This document shows, in pieces, positions 16,972-25,412 of a stretch of DNA of 64,000 nucleotides (its first letter is position 1; each line of letters begins with the position of its first letter). The DNA lies in the NCBI GenBank assembly GCA_019694465.1, contig JAIBBV010000007.1, forward strand, positions 19,135 to 83,134, in the 5' to 3' direction. This DNA is from Oligoflexia bacterium. GTDB lineage: Bacteria > Bdellovibrionota_C > UBA2361 > JAFLCA01. The position numbers and the translations under genes are program-made. The notes below the pieces were generated by a model, which was not told where the DNA came from, made no database searches, and worked only from the letters and a program-made list of their open reading frames with translations.

Positions 16972-19851
16972 CTAAATATTCGGAGCTGTGAGTCCGTATT
17001 GCTCTAACTCGCTCTTCAGAATCTCAGCCACTCGCTCACGATTCTTTTCTGGCACCGCGTATGGCACCAATGCGAAAGGAAAATGTCGACGATCCTTTAA
17101 GACATGCGCTGCATCGCTTCCCACCAAGTTAGCATCTTCAGAAACGCGACGCACAAATCCAGCAACTTCGCCCTCCAAGCTCTGCTCAATATCTCGAAGC
17201 TTTTTATAGGCCTCAAAGTTAGCCTCAGTACAATCGGTGCTAGTGACCTGGCCCAGCAGCTCGCTCAAAGCAAAATATCCGGACTCGCAACGCTGCTGCA
17301 GAGCTAGGGCACATTGCATTTCGGGATGATCTAAAGCGATGCTGTTTTGCAGCATCAATCCGCGCAAGTAAGCAACTTTGAGTCCAAGTCCATAAGCGTC
17401 ATGAGTACGCGCATGTGAAATTTGTGACAACAATGGATTTACGCCCACTGCCTGAGCCAGTAGACGATCACGCTTAACTTGATATGACTCATCAATTGGG
17501 GCGGTATTGTCATATGCGATCCCGCCCATTCTAAGGGCCGCCTCGGCCACCTCAGGCATCTGCATCCAGGCTTCATGAATCGACTTTATCCCGTTGTCTA
17601 CATCGCGTACATGTATACCGATTAGGCGCCCGTAAAGCGCTTCTCTATACCAGCCAAAGCGCTGTGGGTCCGCAATTACTCTAGCAACGCTTTCCGGCAC
17701 CCTTCCATGCTGCACCATCTCGGCTACTACTGCGTGCTGCGCCTCAAGTCCAAGTACACCGGCCTCACGCAAAAGACCCGCCACACTGCCCTTTCCTGTC
17801 TCACGTTCGAAAACGTCAATGCCAACCGCTTCAACAAATTCAACCTCTGAGAACATCAACGCATCGGTTTCGTTTTTGCTTAAGCTACGGTTCTGACTTT
17901 CCACAGAACACACTCGCACAGCCCCGTTCGGATCGCGAGCGAGATTGCCTGTTTGATCCAATGTGTAAGGGATTTGGTCGCGTTCCTTAAAGTGCCACAA
18001 ATCGTGTACTAGTAGCTGCGCCACTTCCAAGGCAGGCATCCCTGCGTGAACATTGTACACCTCTAAGTTCGAGCTAAAGAAAAGCGCCTCTGGATCCTCA
18101 GGCCTTGGGCGCTCAATCTGTATGCCACCCATATTTTCACGAAGGTTAAGCAGCTTAAGGAAGGCAGGAGAATTTCTAACTACTTCTCGCACACCTGGTG
18201 CATATTCACAGATGAAGCGATGAAGGGAGGAATCGCTACCCATTAGGTCAACAAACTGATGCCAGTGTGGAGACCGTCGGCTAGTACTAATGGTGCTTCT
18301 GGCCTCGACCGGGAAAGCCGCCTCTACCAGTCGTGCACTTTGTAGGAGCGCAAGATTTCGAACATAGCCTTCACGCGCAAGCTCCAACACAACTCGCGGC
18401 TCAACCAGTACACAATCTCGTAAATAAGCACTCTCTGCGGCAGGCAAAAACGCTAGTGCCTGCACAGTAGCATTCGGGATGAACTCAGGAGAGGCAAGAC
18501 TATAGCCAGGGAATACAAATGGGGTGACGGAAGGTCGCTTGCCAGTTTGTTGCTCTACCGCAGCACTCACCAGCGCTGGATCGTAATAAGCAGTTCCATC
18601 CTTGGCATCGATCGGAACACATACACCCTCTAAACAGCGGGCTGAAGTTGAAAGGTGCGCATAACGTGGTGCCTGATCGCGAAATTCAAGCGCTTCGTAA
18701 CAGGCAAAGCGCACCACCAAATATGGTCGCCCATCCATCAGCGTAAATAGCCCCACACTCAGATTGTCGCGATCGCGAAGAGCTGCTTCCGCCTGGTAAG
18801 GTTCTCCCAGGGCCTCCCCACTGCTACCTAAGTTCTGAACCTCTACGCTATAGGCCTTGAGTGCGGCGTCCTCGCCCTGCGGTCGGGCCACAGCGGTCAG
18901 GCTCATAAAGTTTGTAAGCCCTGCCTCATCGCCTCTGCCAGCCAGGATAGCCTTCACGGCATCTGAGTCCAAAATGCGAGCGGCAGAATTCAAGCGCCCA
19001 TCCTCCACCATGGCGACGATACGCTGCTGCACAAAGGTTGGCAGCCGCAGTTGCTGTCCGCTTTCCTCAGCCAATCGAAAAACTACTTCCAAAAGCCTCG
19101 CGTCGTGCACCTTCCCTTTAGCAAAGTCATCAACAATATCCTGGAGCGGCATGACTTCCGCCAGCTGCATGCCGTCGAAGCCGTTACCAAAGCAAACCAG
19201 GCCACCCAGCTCAGCTGCTTTTGAACTTGCACGCATTGGTAAAAAAAGAGCTGGGCAATCCTGTGGGCATGGGAGAAAGGCCGTTCCGAGTGGATGAATG
19301 CTATATTCGTCCACTCGCTGTCCAACCTTATGTGCGGCAACTGCCTGCAGGGTATCATTTGCAGAACCAGCACGGCGATAGCCACTTGGCAAGCCGGTGA
19401 ACATCCCTGTCTCCATTCCTGCAAGCGTCGGTAGATCACGCGCTGAACGAGCCAGCAAAGCAGGACTAACCGCCGTTGTCACCACCAAAGCGGGTTTACC
19501 AGATTTCGTTGTTTCTAGCGCAAGCCCAACCTGATCCTCAGGAGTTTGGACCAGCATCAAAGTTTGCGGTCCGCTCTCCACACGCCCATCGGCTAAGTAG
19601 CGCGTGGAACGAAAAGCACCCAGCCCGATGTGCGAGGGTTCACATTCAGCAAGCGCAGTTACTCTAAGCCCAGTTACGACCCTAGGATCGTCCTCTCTAT
19701 ATCTTTCAAAACGTCCAGCCGCTACATGCGAAATATCAGGCGAGGAAAATTCGACCGGCAACTTGACACCCACATCCGTCTCAGCTGCCGAGACACTAAC
19801 TGCTAGTGGCAGAGCCACAGCCCTAACATGTGGAGGAACTTTTTCACTCAT
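16972..19851 (-). CDS. Large protein of unknown function with HDxxH motif
   Basis: A 959-residue soluble protein with no signal peptide and no family I recognise. The N-terminal two thirds look like mixed alpha/beta modules. Around 616 there is VHDLWHF, giving His616, Asp617 and His620, followed 41-54 residues later by Glu-rich NETDALMFSEVEFVE (Glu661, 669, 671, 674). Such an HDxxH plus Glu arrangement in a helical region could bind a metal, as in Coq4-like proteins, but the spacing is not identical. The C-terminal 250 residues are predicted to be mostly helical. The gene stands alone, with 34 bp to the end of the convergent propeller gene and a 323-bp divergent region on the other side. Real gene, unknown role. 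Confidence 0.75.
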   Translation of the reverse strand: MSEKVPPHVRAVALPLAVSVSAAETDVGVKLPVEFSSPDISHVAAGRFERYREDDPRVVTGLRVTALAECEPSHIGLGAFRSTRYLADGRVESGPQTLMLVQTPEDQVGLALETTKSGKPALVVTTAVSPALLARSARDLPTLAGMETGMFTGLPSGYRRAGSANDTLQAVAAHKVGQRVDEYSIHPLGTAFLPCPQDCPALFLPMRASSKAAELGGLVCFGNGFDGMQLAEVMPLQDIVDDFAKGKVHDARLLEVVFRLAEESGQQLRLPTFVQQRIVAMVEDGRLNSAARILDSDAVKAILAGRGDEAGLTNFMSLTAVARPQGEDAALKAYSVEVQNLGSSGEALGEPYQAEAALRDRDNLSVGLFTLMDGRPYLVVRFACYEALEFRDQAPRYAHLSTSARCLEGVCVPIDAKDGTAYYDPALVSAAVEQQTGKRPSVTPFVFPGYSLASPEFIPNATVQALAFLPAAESAYLRDCVLVEPRVVLELAREGYVRNLALLQSARLVEAAFPVEARSTISTSRRSPHWHQFVDLMGSDSSLHRFICEYAPGVREVVRNSPAFLKLLNLRENMGGIQIERPRPEDPEALFFSSNLEVYNVHAGMPALEVAQLLVHDLWHFKERDQIPYTLDQTGNLARDPNGAVRVCSVESQNRSLSKNETDALMFSEVEFVEAVGIDVFERETGKGSVAGLLREAGVLGLEAQHAVVAEMVQHGRVPESVARVIADPQRFGWYREALYGRLIGIHVRDVDNGIKSIHEAWMQMPEVAEAALRMGGIAYDNTAPIDESYQVKRDRLLAQAVGVNPLLSQISHARTHDAYGLGLKVAYLRGLMLQNSIALDHPEMQCALALQQRCESGYFALSELLGQVTSTDCTEANFEAYKKLRDIEQSLEGEVAGFVRRVSEDANLVGSDAAHVLKDRRHFPFALVPYAVPEKNRERVAEILKSELEQYGLTAPNI

Positions 19852-20174
19852 TTAACCTAGCGGCCAGTCTCGCTGTTAAAGATTAGTTAAGCTGCGCTGC
19901 GGCTCTCAATACCTAAGGTCTGCATAAAGCTGCCTTAATTGTTATAGCCGCTTGCAGAACCAAAGCAACTTTGTAAGCCAATCAGGCACTAAGCCCAATT
20001 GGGGTAGATCTCTGTCAATTTAGCCAAATATTGTGGTCATTATTGGACATATATACATGTTTTTCGCTGAGTTTAGCACGATGCACATACTACTAACTAG
20101 CCACGCTGCTAACTTACAGCGTGCGTACGCTCTGGTCCCCCGGCCCTAAACATTACTTCTTGGAGGCTAATCAA
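19852..20174. other. Divergent intergenic region, 323 bp
   Basis: No gene is visible. It separates the 959-residue protein (minus strand) from a small plus-strand gene. It holds the palindrome CCCAATTGGG at 19994-20003 and a perfect stem-loop at 20102-20123 (CACGCTG, 8-nt loop, CAGCGTG) in the presumed leader of the small gene. A minus-strand TTGACA lies near 20015, but no matching -10 was found. Confidence 0.4.
20102..20123 (+). promoter_or_regulatory. Stem-loop in leader of small orphan gene
   Basis: Perfect 7-bp stem (CACGCTG and CAGCGTG) with an 8-nt loop, 51 bp before the start codon at 20175. It has no T-run, so it is not a terminator. It may be an operator or an mRNA structure. Confidence 0.3.
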
Positions 20175-20480
20175 ATGCTGCTTAGAAAAACTCCCCATGG
20201 CATCAGCGTTCGAGTACGACAGGATGAACATCGGCTAGTTTCCTTTAACCCACAGACATTTAGCGACCTTATGAGCGGCTCACGTGTCACAATGTTTTCA
20301 CGCGGCGATGAAGTTTCATTTGTAGCCTCCATCCCAGACTGTACGGAAAGATTTTTCTGGCAATTTCGTCTCAAGGATCCTGGCTTTGAAGTACTTGCAG
20401 CGCCCCTACTAAGCACGCAATGCCAAACGCTCATGGGCATGCTTAGCGAGCTTAGGGTGGCGCTGAATGGATCGCTATAG
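20175..20480 (+). CDS. Small protein of unknown function
   Basis: A 101-residue protein. Start chosen at the ATG at 20175, because TGGAGG at 20161-20166 is well spaced; an earlier in-frame GTG-like start lacks a site. No signal peptide, membrane segment or recognised motif is present. The composition is mixed, with a basic N-terminal third and a hydrophobic C-terminal half (GFEVLAAPLL). It is flanked by the 959-residue protein gene and the CBS-domain gene, both on the other strand, so it has its own promoter. Confidence 0.55.
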   Translation: MLLRKTPHGISVRVRQDEHRLVSFNPQTFSDLMSGSRVTMFSRGDEVSFVASIPDCTERFFWQFRLKDPGFEVLAAPLLSTQCQTLMGMLSELRVALNGSL

Positions 20481-20605
20481 CTAGGCCCTCAAGCTAGCTA
20501 CATGCCTCAATGGACTGCACATCCATCGAGGCAAACAAGAACAAACGGTAGGTAAATATTTTTTGTTTATACACTTGAGACTGAATTAAGTTTTAGTCGT
20601 CCCAT

Positions 20606-21508
20606 TTAGCTGGTTGAAAGCTCAGACATAATCTCACGACTAAGATAGCGCATAAAATTTCGTACAGTGAGCACGCCAATTAGCTTCTCGCCACTATCAA
20701 CAACTGGCAGATGCCTATATCCGCCTTGAGACAGGTAGTTAAACGCTATTGATACACTCGAACTGGCAAGAACTGTCTGTGGAGTTGTAGTCATGAACTC
20801 GCCCATACTGCGACCTTCAAAGGGCAAGTCCGAGAGTGCAACACGATGCAGATAGTCGCGTTCTGTGAATATTCCAACTAGCTTTTGCCCAGCATTCACA
20901 ATCAGTACACCGCCAATATTTTTTTGCTGTAATCGCCGAATGCCAGAAATCAATGGTTCCTTTTCATGCAGCATCACAGGCTTATCAGGTTCTAAGCTTG
21001 AGATATCGCTTACAAAGAACTGATCCACTGATGAGTCATGCACGATTTGAAGCAATGGATCGGCAGCAATGCGCTTTGTCAAATGTGCATGCACAAAATC
21101 TACAAAACCTTTAGACGAAATCATTTTTAGCTGCGGCGTGCTGGGGCACTGTACCGCCAGGTGCCGAAAGCCTCCTGTCACCATTTCGTAAAGCGCACGC
21201 GCTACGCTCACGGAGCTACGTACACATCGCGGATTGGCCGTCATAAGTTCTTTAATCGGCCGAGGCATTACTTTATTTTCCTGTAACGCCACTTTTTTGA
21301 TAACATCGCGCTCTGTAAAAATCCCAACCAAGGCTCCGTGCTTATCTACTACTAGCACACTTCCAATATTCTGACGTTGCATTGCATCGACCACTGAACG
21401 CACCGGCTCATCGGGCTGAACGGTAACGGCGGGTTGGGGCGAAAGGTGCTCAACTGTGGCGGCCAAAAAGCGATCGTGAAGGATGTCTCTAATCTTTGGA
21501 AGTCGCAT
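20606..21508 (-). CDS. Four-CBS-domain protein
   Basis: A 300-residue cytoplasmic protein built of four CBS repeats arranged as two Bateman pairs. Each pair contains an IG(S/G)VL(V/I)V strand followed by LVGIFTERD (about residues 50-70 and 190-215), then a RHL-V strand. CBS pairs bind adenine nucleotides and usually regulate a partner domain, but no enzymatic domain is attached here, so this is a stand-alone sensor. It could bind AMP, ATP or NAD. The first half of the linker between pairs (about 125-165) is unassigned. A GAG-containing site precedes ATG. Confidence 0.88.
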   Translation of the reverse strand: MRLPKIRDILHDRFLAATVEHLSPQPAVTVQPDEPVRSVVDAMQRQNIGSVLVVDKHGALVGIFTERDVIKKVALQENKVMPRPIKELMTANPRCVRSSVSVARALYEMVTGGFRHLAVQCPSTPQLKMISSKGFVDFVHAHLTKRIAADPLLQIVHDSSVDQFFVSDISSLEPDKPVMLHEKEPLISGIRRLQQKNIGGVLIVNAGQKLVGIFTERDYLHRVALSDLPFEGRSMGEFMTTTPQTVLASSSVSIAFNYLSQGGYRHLPVVDSGEKLIGVLTVRNFMRYLSREIMSELSTS

Positions 21509-21716
21509 ATCAGAAATCTCTGGGAGCGCGCAGCAAAGTGAAGCGGATTGCCTCGCTTTGTTCGCAACACAAACCCGTCAAGTTACGCTAGGTCATTCTT
21601 GCTACGGGCTCTAACTTATTCTTTTATGATCATATGCGGGGCCTTTCAACGCAAGCTCAACTTAAGGGCATGAAAACGGCCAATCGCTTAACATTAGTCT
21701 TAGATAGTTCTTGGAA

Positions 21717-22697
21717 CTATGCTTCACGACCAACATCAGCACCAAAATAGTAGCGAATTTTTAAATCACGAAATTTACTGAGTAGCTTTACCGAATTGAT
21801 GCTGCTACCGAAACGCTCATAAAGTCCTTGGATAATCCCTGTTATATCCTCTGCGCGCTCAACTTCTACCCCAATCTCATAGTCCCAAGTGCCCAAGCAC
21901 TCTATGAAGTAAACAATCCTCGAATGATGCTCACAATAACGCATCAAGGCAGCTGATAGTTCATGGTTCATGCCTTTGGCGTAAACCAAAAGCTTAAAAG
22001 CCTGCACGCCTAACGCGGCGGGATTCACTGCGTGCACATATCCTTCGATTACCTTTCGCTCTTGAAGCCGTCTTAAACGCATATCAACGCTTGATGCTGG
22101 CATACCAATTTTTTGAGCCAACTGCCGAAATGAAATGTCCCCATTTGACGCCAGTGCACGTAGGATCCGATCGTCCACTTCATCGATGGCTACAGTATCT
22201 TTAGTATATCCAACCCGTAGATGTTTTGGCCCCACAGGTTTTGTCGCCAGATACTTATGAGGAAAGAGCCACACCGAATATTGGTAGGAAATGGCTTTTT
22301 CGAAGAACACATTTGTAAAACGCTTGGAGAGCTCCGAAATAAAGTCCAGCGACTCACCGATGCGCCTGCTGCATAGTGCGATGCCGTACTGATACTCTCC
22401 GCCAAACTCACCAATCCATACTATCTGGTCAGCATCTGAGAACGCGCGCACCAAGGCTTCTTGGGTGTTGGGCTTCTGAGCACCCACTGAAAAGAATACG
22501 TTTACAATCGTGATCCCTATGCGCTGAAGGTTAATAACGGGAATCTGTGTAATTACCCCGCGCTGACTAAGTCGTCGCAATGAATAGCGAATGCTGTGCT
22601 CGCGAAAATGTGTGTCATGGCGCAAGACTGAGATGGGCTCACGCGCACGAAGTTCGGCGCTGGCAAGAATAGCTCCATCTTTACTGTTATATCTCAT
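21717..22697 (-). CDS. Tandem Lrp/AsnC-type transcriptional regulator
   Basis: A 326-residue protein, about twice the usual Lrp length of 150-165. The C-terminal half is a standard module: a winged helix (IDEVDDRILRALASNGDISF, then QLAQKIGMP) and a RAM effector domain. The N-terminal half is a degenerate copy with a helix-turn-helix-like segment (HSIRYSLRRLSQRGVITQIP) and a RAM-like part (IVWIGEFGGEYQYGI). Doubled Lrp proteins exist in archaea and some deltaproteobacteria, where they act as regulators or, as AhbA/AhbB, as sirohaem decarboxylase; no haem genes lie here, so a regulator is more likely. The upstream region holds an attenuator-like sequence on the other strand. Confidence 0.8.
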   Translation of the reverse strand: MRYNSKDGAILASAELRAREPISVLRHDTHFREHSIRYSLRRLSQRGVITQIPVINLQRIGITIVNVFFSVGAQKPNTQEALVRAFSDADQIVWIGEFGGEYQYGIALCSRRIGESLDFISELSKRFTNVFFEKAISYQYSVWLFPHKYLATKPVGPKHLRVGYTKDTVAIDEVDDRILRALASNGDISFRQLAQKIGMPASSVDMRLRRLQERKVIEGYVHAVNPAALGVQAFKLLVYAKGMNHELSAALMRYCEHHSRIVYFIECLGTWDYEIGVEVERAEDITGIIQGLYERFGSSINSVKLLSKFRDLKIRYYFGADVGREA

Positions 22698-22794
22698 TAT
22701 GAACGCAAAGAATGTACTTTTATGGACATACTAACACACTTTTTGATATTTGTCTCAAGATTAATAAAGTGCTTTCAAAAGGTACTTGCAGAGG

Positions 22795-22884
22795 CGGAGG
22801 CTGTTAATGTGCACTTGTGGGGATACAGCCGATGCCAGGGTGAGTGCGCCTTTTTGGAAAGGACCCCCACAAGGGTCCTTTTTT
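22795..22884 (+). ncRNA. Attenuator-like short transcript with start codon and terminator
   Basis: GGAGG (22795-22799) lies seven bases before an ATG at 22807 whose first codons are Met-Cys-Thr-Cys-Gly. CTTGTGGGG (22814-22822) is perfectly complementary to CCCCACAAG (22865-22873), and that second segment overlaps the terminator hairpin at 22859-22880. The two structures are mutually exclusive, as in leader-peptide attenuation. No plus-strand gene follows nearby. It could be a displaced leader, a small RNA, or the start of a short protein that reads on into the repeat element. Confidence 0.35.
22859..22884 (+). terminator. Intrinsic terminator
   Basis: An 8-bp stem, AAGGACCC with GGGTCCTT, with a 6-nt loop is followed by a T-run (22879-22884). 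It is oriented for plus-strand transcription and is the end of the short transcript above. Confidence 0.75.
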
Positions 22885-22940
22885 ATTGGAAGCGCAGCCA
22901 GAAATTTAACAAGTATTTTGCTGCGCCTCGTTAGCAGATC

Positions 22941-23081
22941 TAGAGCACTTTCCGAAAGATATTGCCGCGCCAGAGGCGCAACATTAAGATATCTCTATTA
23001 CGATCCAACTCATCATCATCGGCCAGTACATCAATGCGTTAGATGCCCTCTATCTCGCGGCAATTATTTTTGGGAACCGCT
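22941..23081. mobile_element. MITE-like repeat element, copy 1
   Basis: About 140 bp bounded by imperfect 25-bp terminal inverted repeats at 22944-22968 and 23057-23081 (19 of 25 positions match; both end AGC...GCT and carry ATTGCCGC or its complement inside). The same ends and parts of the interior (TTACGATCCAACTCATC, CGCGGCAATTATTT) recur at 51468-51694. No transposase gene is inside. The right end supplies the last codons of the neighbouring GT87-like gene on the minus strand. A TA dinucleotide flanks both ends of this copy, as IS630/mariner-type elements would leave, but copy 2 does not show it. Confidence 0.65.
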
Positions 23082-24172
23082 ATAGCTAGCGACAATATTA
23101 AAAGCAGCAGCGGATACCAGATTAATTTGTCCTGCGTTAGAGCTGCCCACGCCAAAATATTTGCCAGCACAAGTAAGCATCCAAGCAGCACGGAACTTTG
23201 TGCGATCAAGCCCAAGGCAAGTGGCAAAAGCAGTACCTGGTCATAGCTCCACCCGTAAGGAGCGCTTATCAAGCTAAGTGGAACGAGCCAGCGCGCCTTT
23301 TTTACATCAAGATCACCCAGCAGCCCGCCAAACGATAAAACTACGGCCGTAATGAAACTAGGGAGAAAACAGGTAACAGCTGACGGGGCGGCGGCAAGCG
23401 CACCCAAGACTCCAGCTAGCGTAGATGTGCGCCAATAAGTAGGCGGGTCTTGAAATGCCAGGATATACCAACGATATAATTGGTAATTCCAAAGGATTGG
23501 AACTAGATTCAATGCCACAAATCCAGTCGCGAGCCCTGCCAAGGTTTCACAACGCCTGCACTTAAGAGCATCTATAAACAGCGCCAAGTACAGCAGGTAC
23601 AAAAGATGCGGCTTAATGCTTGTAAGCGACAGCAAGCAGCCCGCCAAGTAACGGCCGCGCTTAGATTGCTGATCGTATAAGCATTCGAAGCCTAAATAGC
23701 CCAGCAAAGTCCAAGCTGAAATTTGCCCCCAGCCCAAGGACTCCTTTAGTGCCGGCATACTCAAAACAAAAGCCAGCATTGTGAGCGCACGGCGCGAAAA
23801 AAGACTGTCGGCTACTGGTAAGCTAAGATGCAGCGCAAAGACAGTAACTGTGATCGTAAAAGCTGCCAGCAAAGCCACCGAAATATGGAAAGGGAGCAAC
23901 CCAAATGGCAGAAGCAGGCTTAAACTCCACGGCGGATTCCACATACGAACAACTTCGGGTGGGTGGCCCGGGACAACAGCTTGGGCAATCCCAAGTACAG
24001 TCGGATCGTAGGGATTGTCTCCGGACAGGAATACGCGCGCACTCGACCAGTATTGGATAAAATCAAAACTTCCAATATCAGGTCCCGCGCCTAGTTCCCA
24101 AACCGAGAAGGCCACCAGGAACAATACTAACCAGCGCAGGACAGGGATTGCTCTTGCTATTGGACAATTCAC
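23039..24172 (-). CDS. GT87-like (DUF2029) membrane glycosyltransferase
   Basis: A 377-residue integral membrane protein with about ten hydrophobic segments. The N-terminal loop DFIQYWSSARVFLSGDNPYDP is typical of GT87, polyprenyl-phosphate-mannose-dependent mannosyltransferases, and the later SAPYGWSYDQVLLLP is also family-like. The enzyme would transfer mannose or a similar sugar at the periplasmic side of the inner membrane. The start ATG overlaps the end of the rocD gene by four bases, so the two are co-transcribed. The last residues (about VPKNNCREIEGI) and the stop codon lie inside the repeat element at 22941-23081, so the native C-terminus may have been replaced. Confidence 0.8.
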   Translation of the reverse strand: MNCPIARAIPVLRWLVLFLVAFSVWELGAGPDIGSFDFIQYWSSARVFLSGDNPYDPTVLGIAQAVVPGHPPEVVRMWNPPWSLSLLLPFGLLPFHISVALLAAFTITVTVFALHLSLPVADSLFSRRALTMLAFVLSMPALKESLGWGQISAWTLLGYLGFECLYDQQSKRGRYLAGCLLSLTSIKPHLLYLLYLALFIDALKCRRCETLAGLATGFVALNLVPILWNYQLYRWYILAFQDPPTYWRTSTLAGVLGALAAAPSAVTCFLPSFITAVVLSFGGLLGDLDVKKARWLVPLSLISAPYGWSYDQVLLLPLALGLIAQSSVLLGCLLVLANILAWAALTQDKLIWYPLLLLILSLAIAVPKNNCREIEGI

Positions 24173-25380
24173 ACTTCAGCCTTCAGGGTGGCTTCAATCT
24201 TCTCCAACCCCAAATCTAGATCGGCCTTTTCAATTATAAGTGGAGGTGCAAAACGAACTGTTTGCTTACGCGTATCCTTGGCCAATATGCCATGCTTTTT
24301 AAGTGCCTTACAGAGTTTCTTAGCTGGGCCATAGGCTGGATCTATATCCATTCCCACAAAAAGCCCCTTCCCGCGCACTTCTGTCACCGGACCGCTGCGC
24401 ATCCGCTTGAGTTCAGCAATGAAGTAATCACCAAGTTCACGGGACCTCAACTCCGGCTTGTCATCCTTAATTAATTGCAGAACTTCGCGCGCGATTGCGC
24501 AGCCCAAAGGGTTACCACCAAAAGTACTGCCGTGGCTACCTGGAGTGAATACCCCTAATATGTCACTCGATGAAATTGCTGCTGAAACTGGGATAATTCC
24601 ACCCCCAAGAGACTTCGCCAGTAAGTATATATCTGGCTTAACCTGTTCATGATCACAGCAGAAATAAGCGCCAGTTCTACAGAGTCCAGTTTGGATTTCA
24701 TCTGCTATAAGCAGGACTCTATTTTCCGTGCACAGCTTGCGCAGCTCGCGCATGAATCCATTGGGAGGAATAATGACTCCACCCTCCCCTTGGATAGGTT
24801 CGACTAGCACAGCCACAGTGTTTGGCGTAATAGCTTTAGCAACTGCGCCTACGTCCCCGAATGGCACTAGGCTAAACCCAGGTGTGAATGGAGCGTAACC
24901 CTCCCGGCTATCAGCCTCAGTGCTAAAGCTTACTATGGTAGTGGTGCGACCATGAAAATTCCCATCGAAGCAAATGATATGCGCGTTTGGCTGGAGCACG
25001 CCCTTTTTTTCATAACCCCATCGACGTGCGGCCTTAATGGCGGTTTCCACAGCCTCGGCTCCAGAGTTCATGGCCAATACCATCTGCATGCCACAGAACT
25101 GAGCGAGCTCTTCACAAAATGGGCCAAATTGATCGTTATAAAATGCGCGGCTAGTCATGGTCAGCCGCTCCATCTGACGCAGCGCGGCAGCCATCAAGCG
25201 TGGATGGCGGTGCCCGAAATTTAGAGCACTATAGGCACTCAACATATCTAGATAGCGCTTGCCATCTACATCGGTCACCCAGGCCCCTTCTCCGTGACTA
25301 AGCACAACGTCCAGCGGCCCATAGTTATGAGCGCCAAATGTCTCTACCAGATCTATATGCCGCTTTGACTCTGCTCCCAT
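24169..25380 (-). CDS. rocD: Ornithine aminotransferase
   Basis: A 403-residue class III PLP aminotransferase that converts ornithine plus 2-oxoglutarate to glutamate semialdehyde. Family features are AYSALNFGHRHP (49-60), the substrate-side RAFYND, VEPIQGEGG, cofactor Asp227 in ADEIQTG and the PLP lysine at Lys256 in LAKSLGGG. The AYSxxNxGH and AFYND signatures favour ornithine aminotransferase over acetylornithine aminotransferase, though the latter cannot be excluded. It lies 32 bp after asnS and overlaps the GT87 gene by four bases, so the order is asnS-rocD-GT87. Confidence 0.88.
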   Translation of the reverse strand: MGAESKRHIDLVETFGAHNYGPLDVVLSHGEGAWVTDVDGKRYLDMLSAYSALNFGHRHPRLMAAALRQMERLTMTSRAFYNDQFGPFCEELAQFCGMQMVLAMNSGAEAVETAIKAARRWGYEKKGVLQPNAHIICFDGNFHGRTTTIVSFSTEADSREGYAPFTPGFSLVPFGDVGAVAKAITPNTVAVLVEPIQGEGGVIIPPNGFMRELRKLCTENRVLLIADEIQTGLCRTGAYFCCDHEQVKPDIYLLAKSLGGGIIPVSAAISSSDILGVFTPGSHGSTFGGNPLGCAIAREVLQLIKDDKPELRSRELGDYFIAELKRMRSGPVTEVRGKGLFVGMDIDPAYGPAKKLCKALKKHGILAKDTRKQTVRFAPPLIIEKADLDLGLEKIEATLKAEV

Positions 25381-25412
25381 ATCGGTAGTATCGGCAAAAC
25401 GGGGTTAAATCT

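Noticed and set aside
22807..23085. 92-residue protein starting at the attenuator ATG and reading into the repeat element
   Set aside because: It would read through the terminator stem and a non-coding repeat, with odd composition (HHHRPVHQ). More likely a short leader or RNA.
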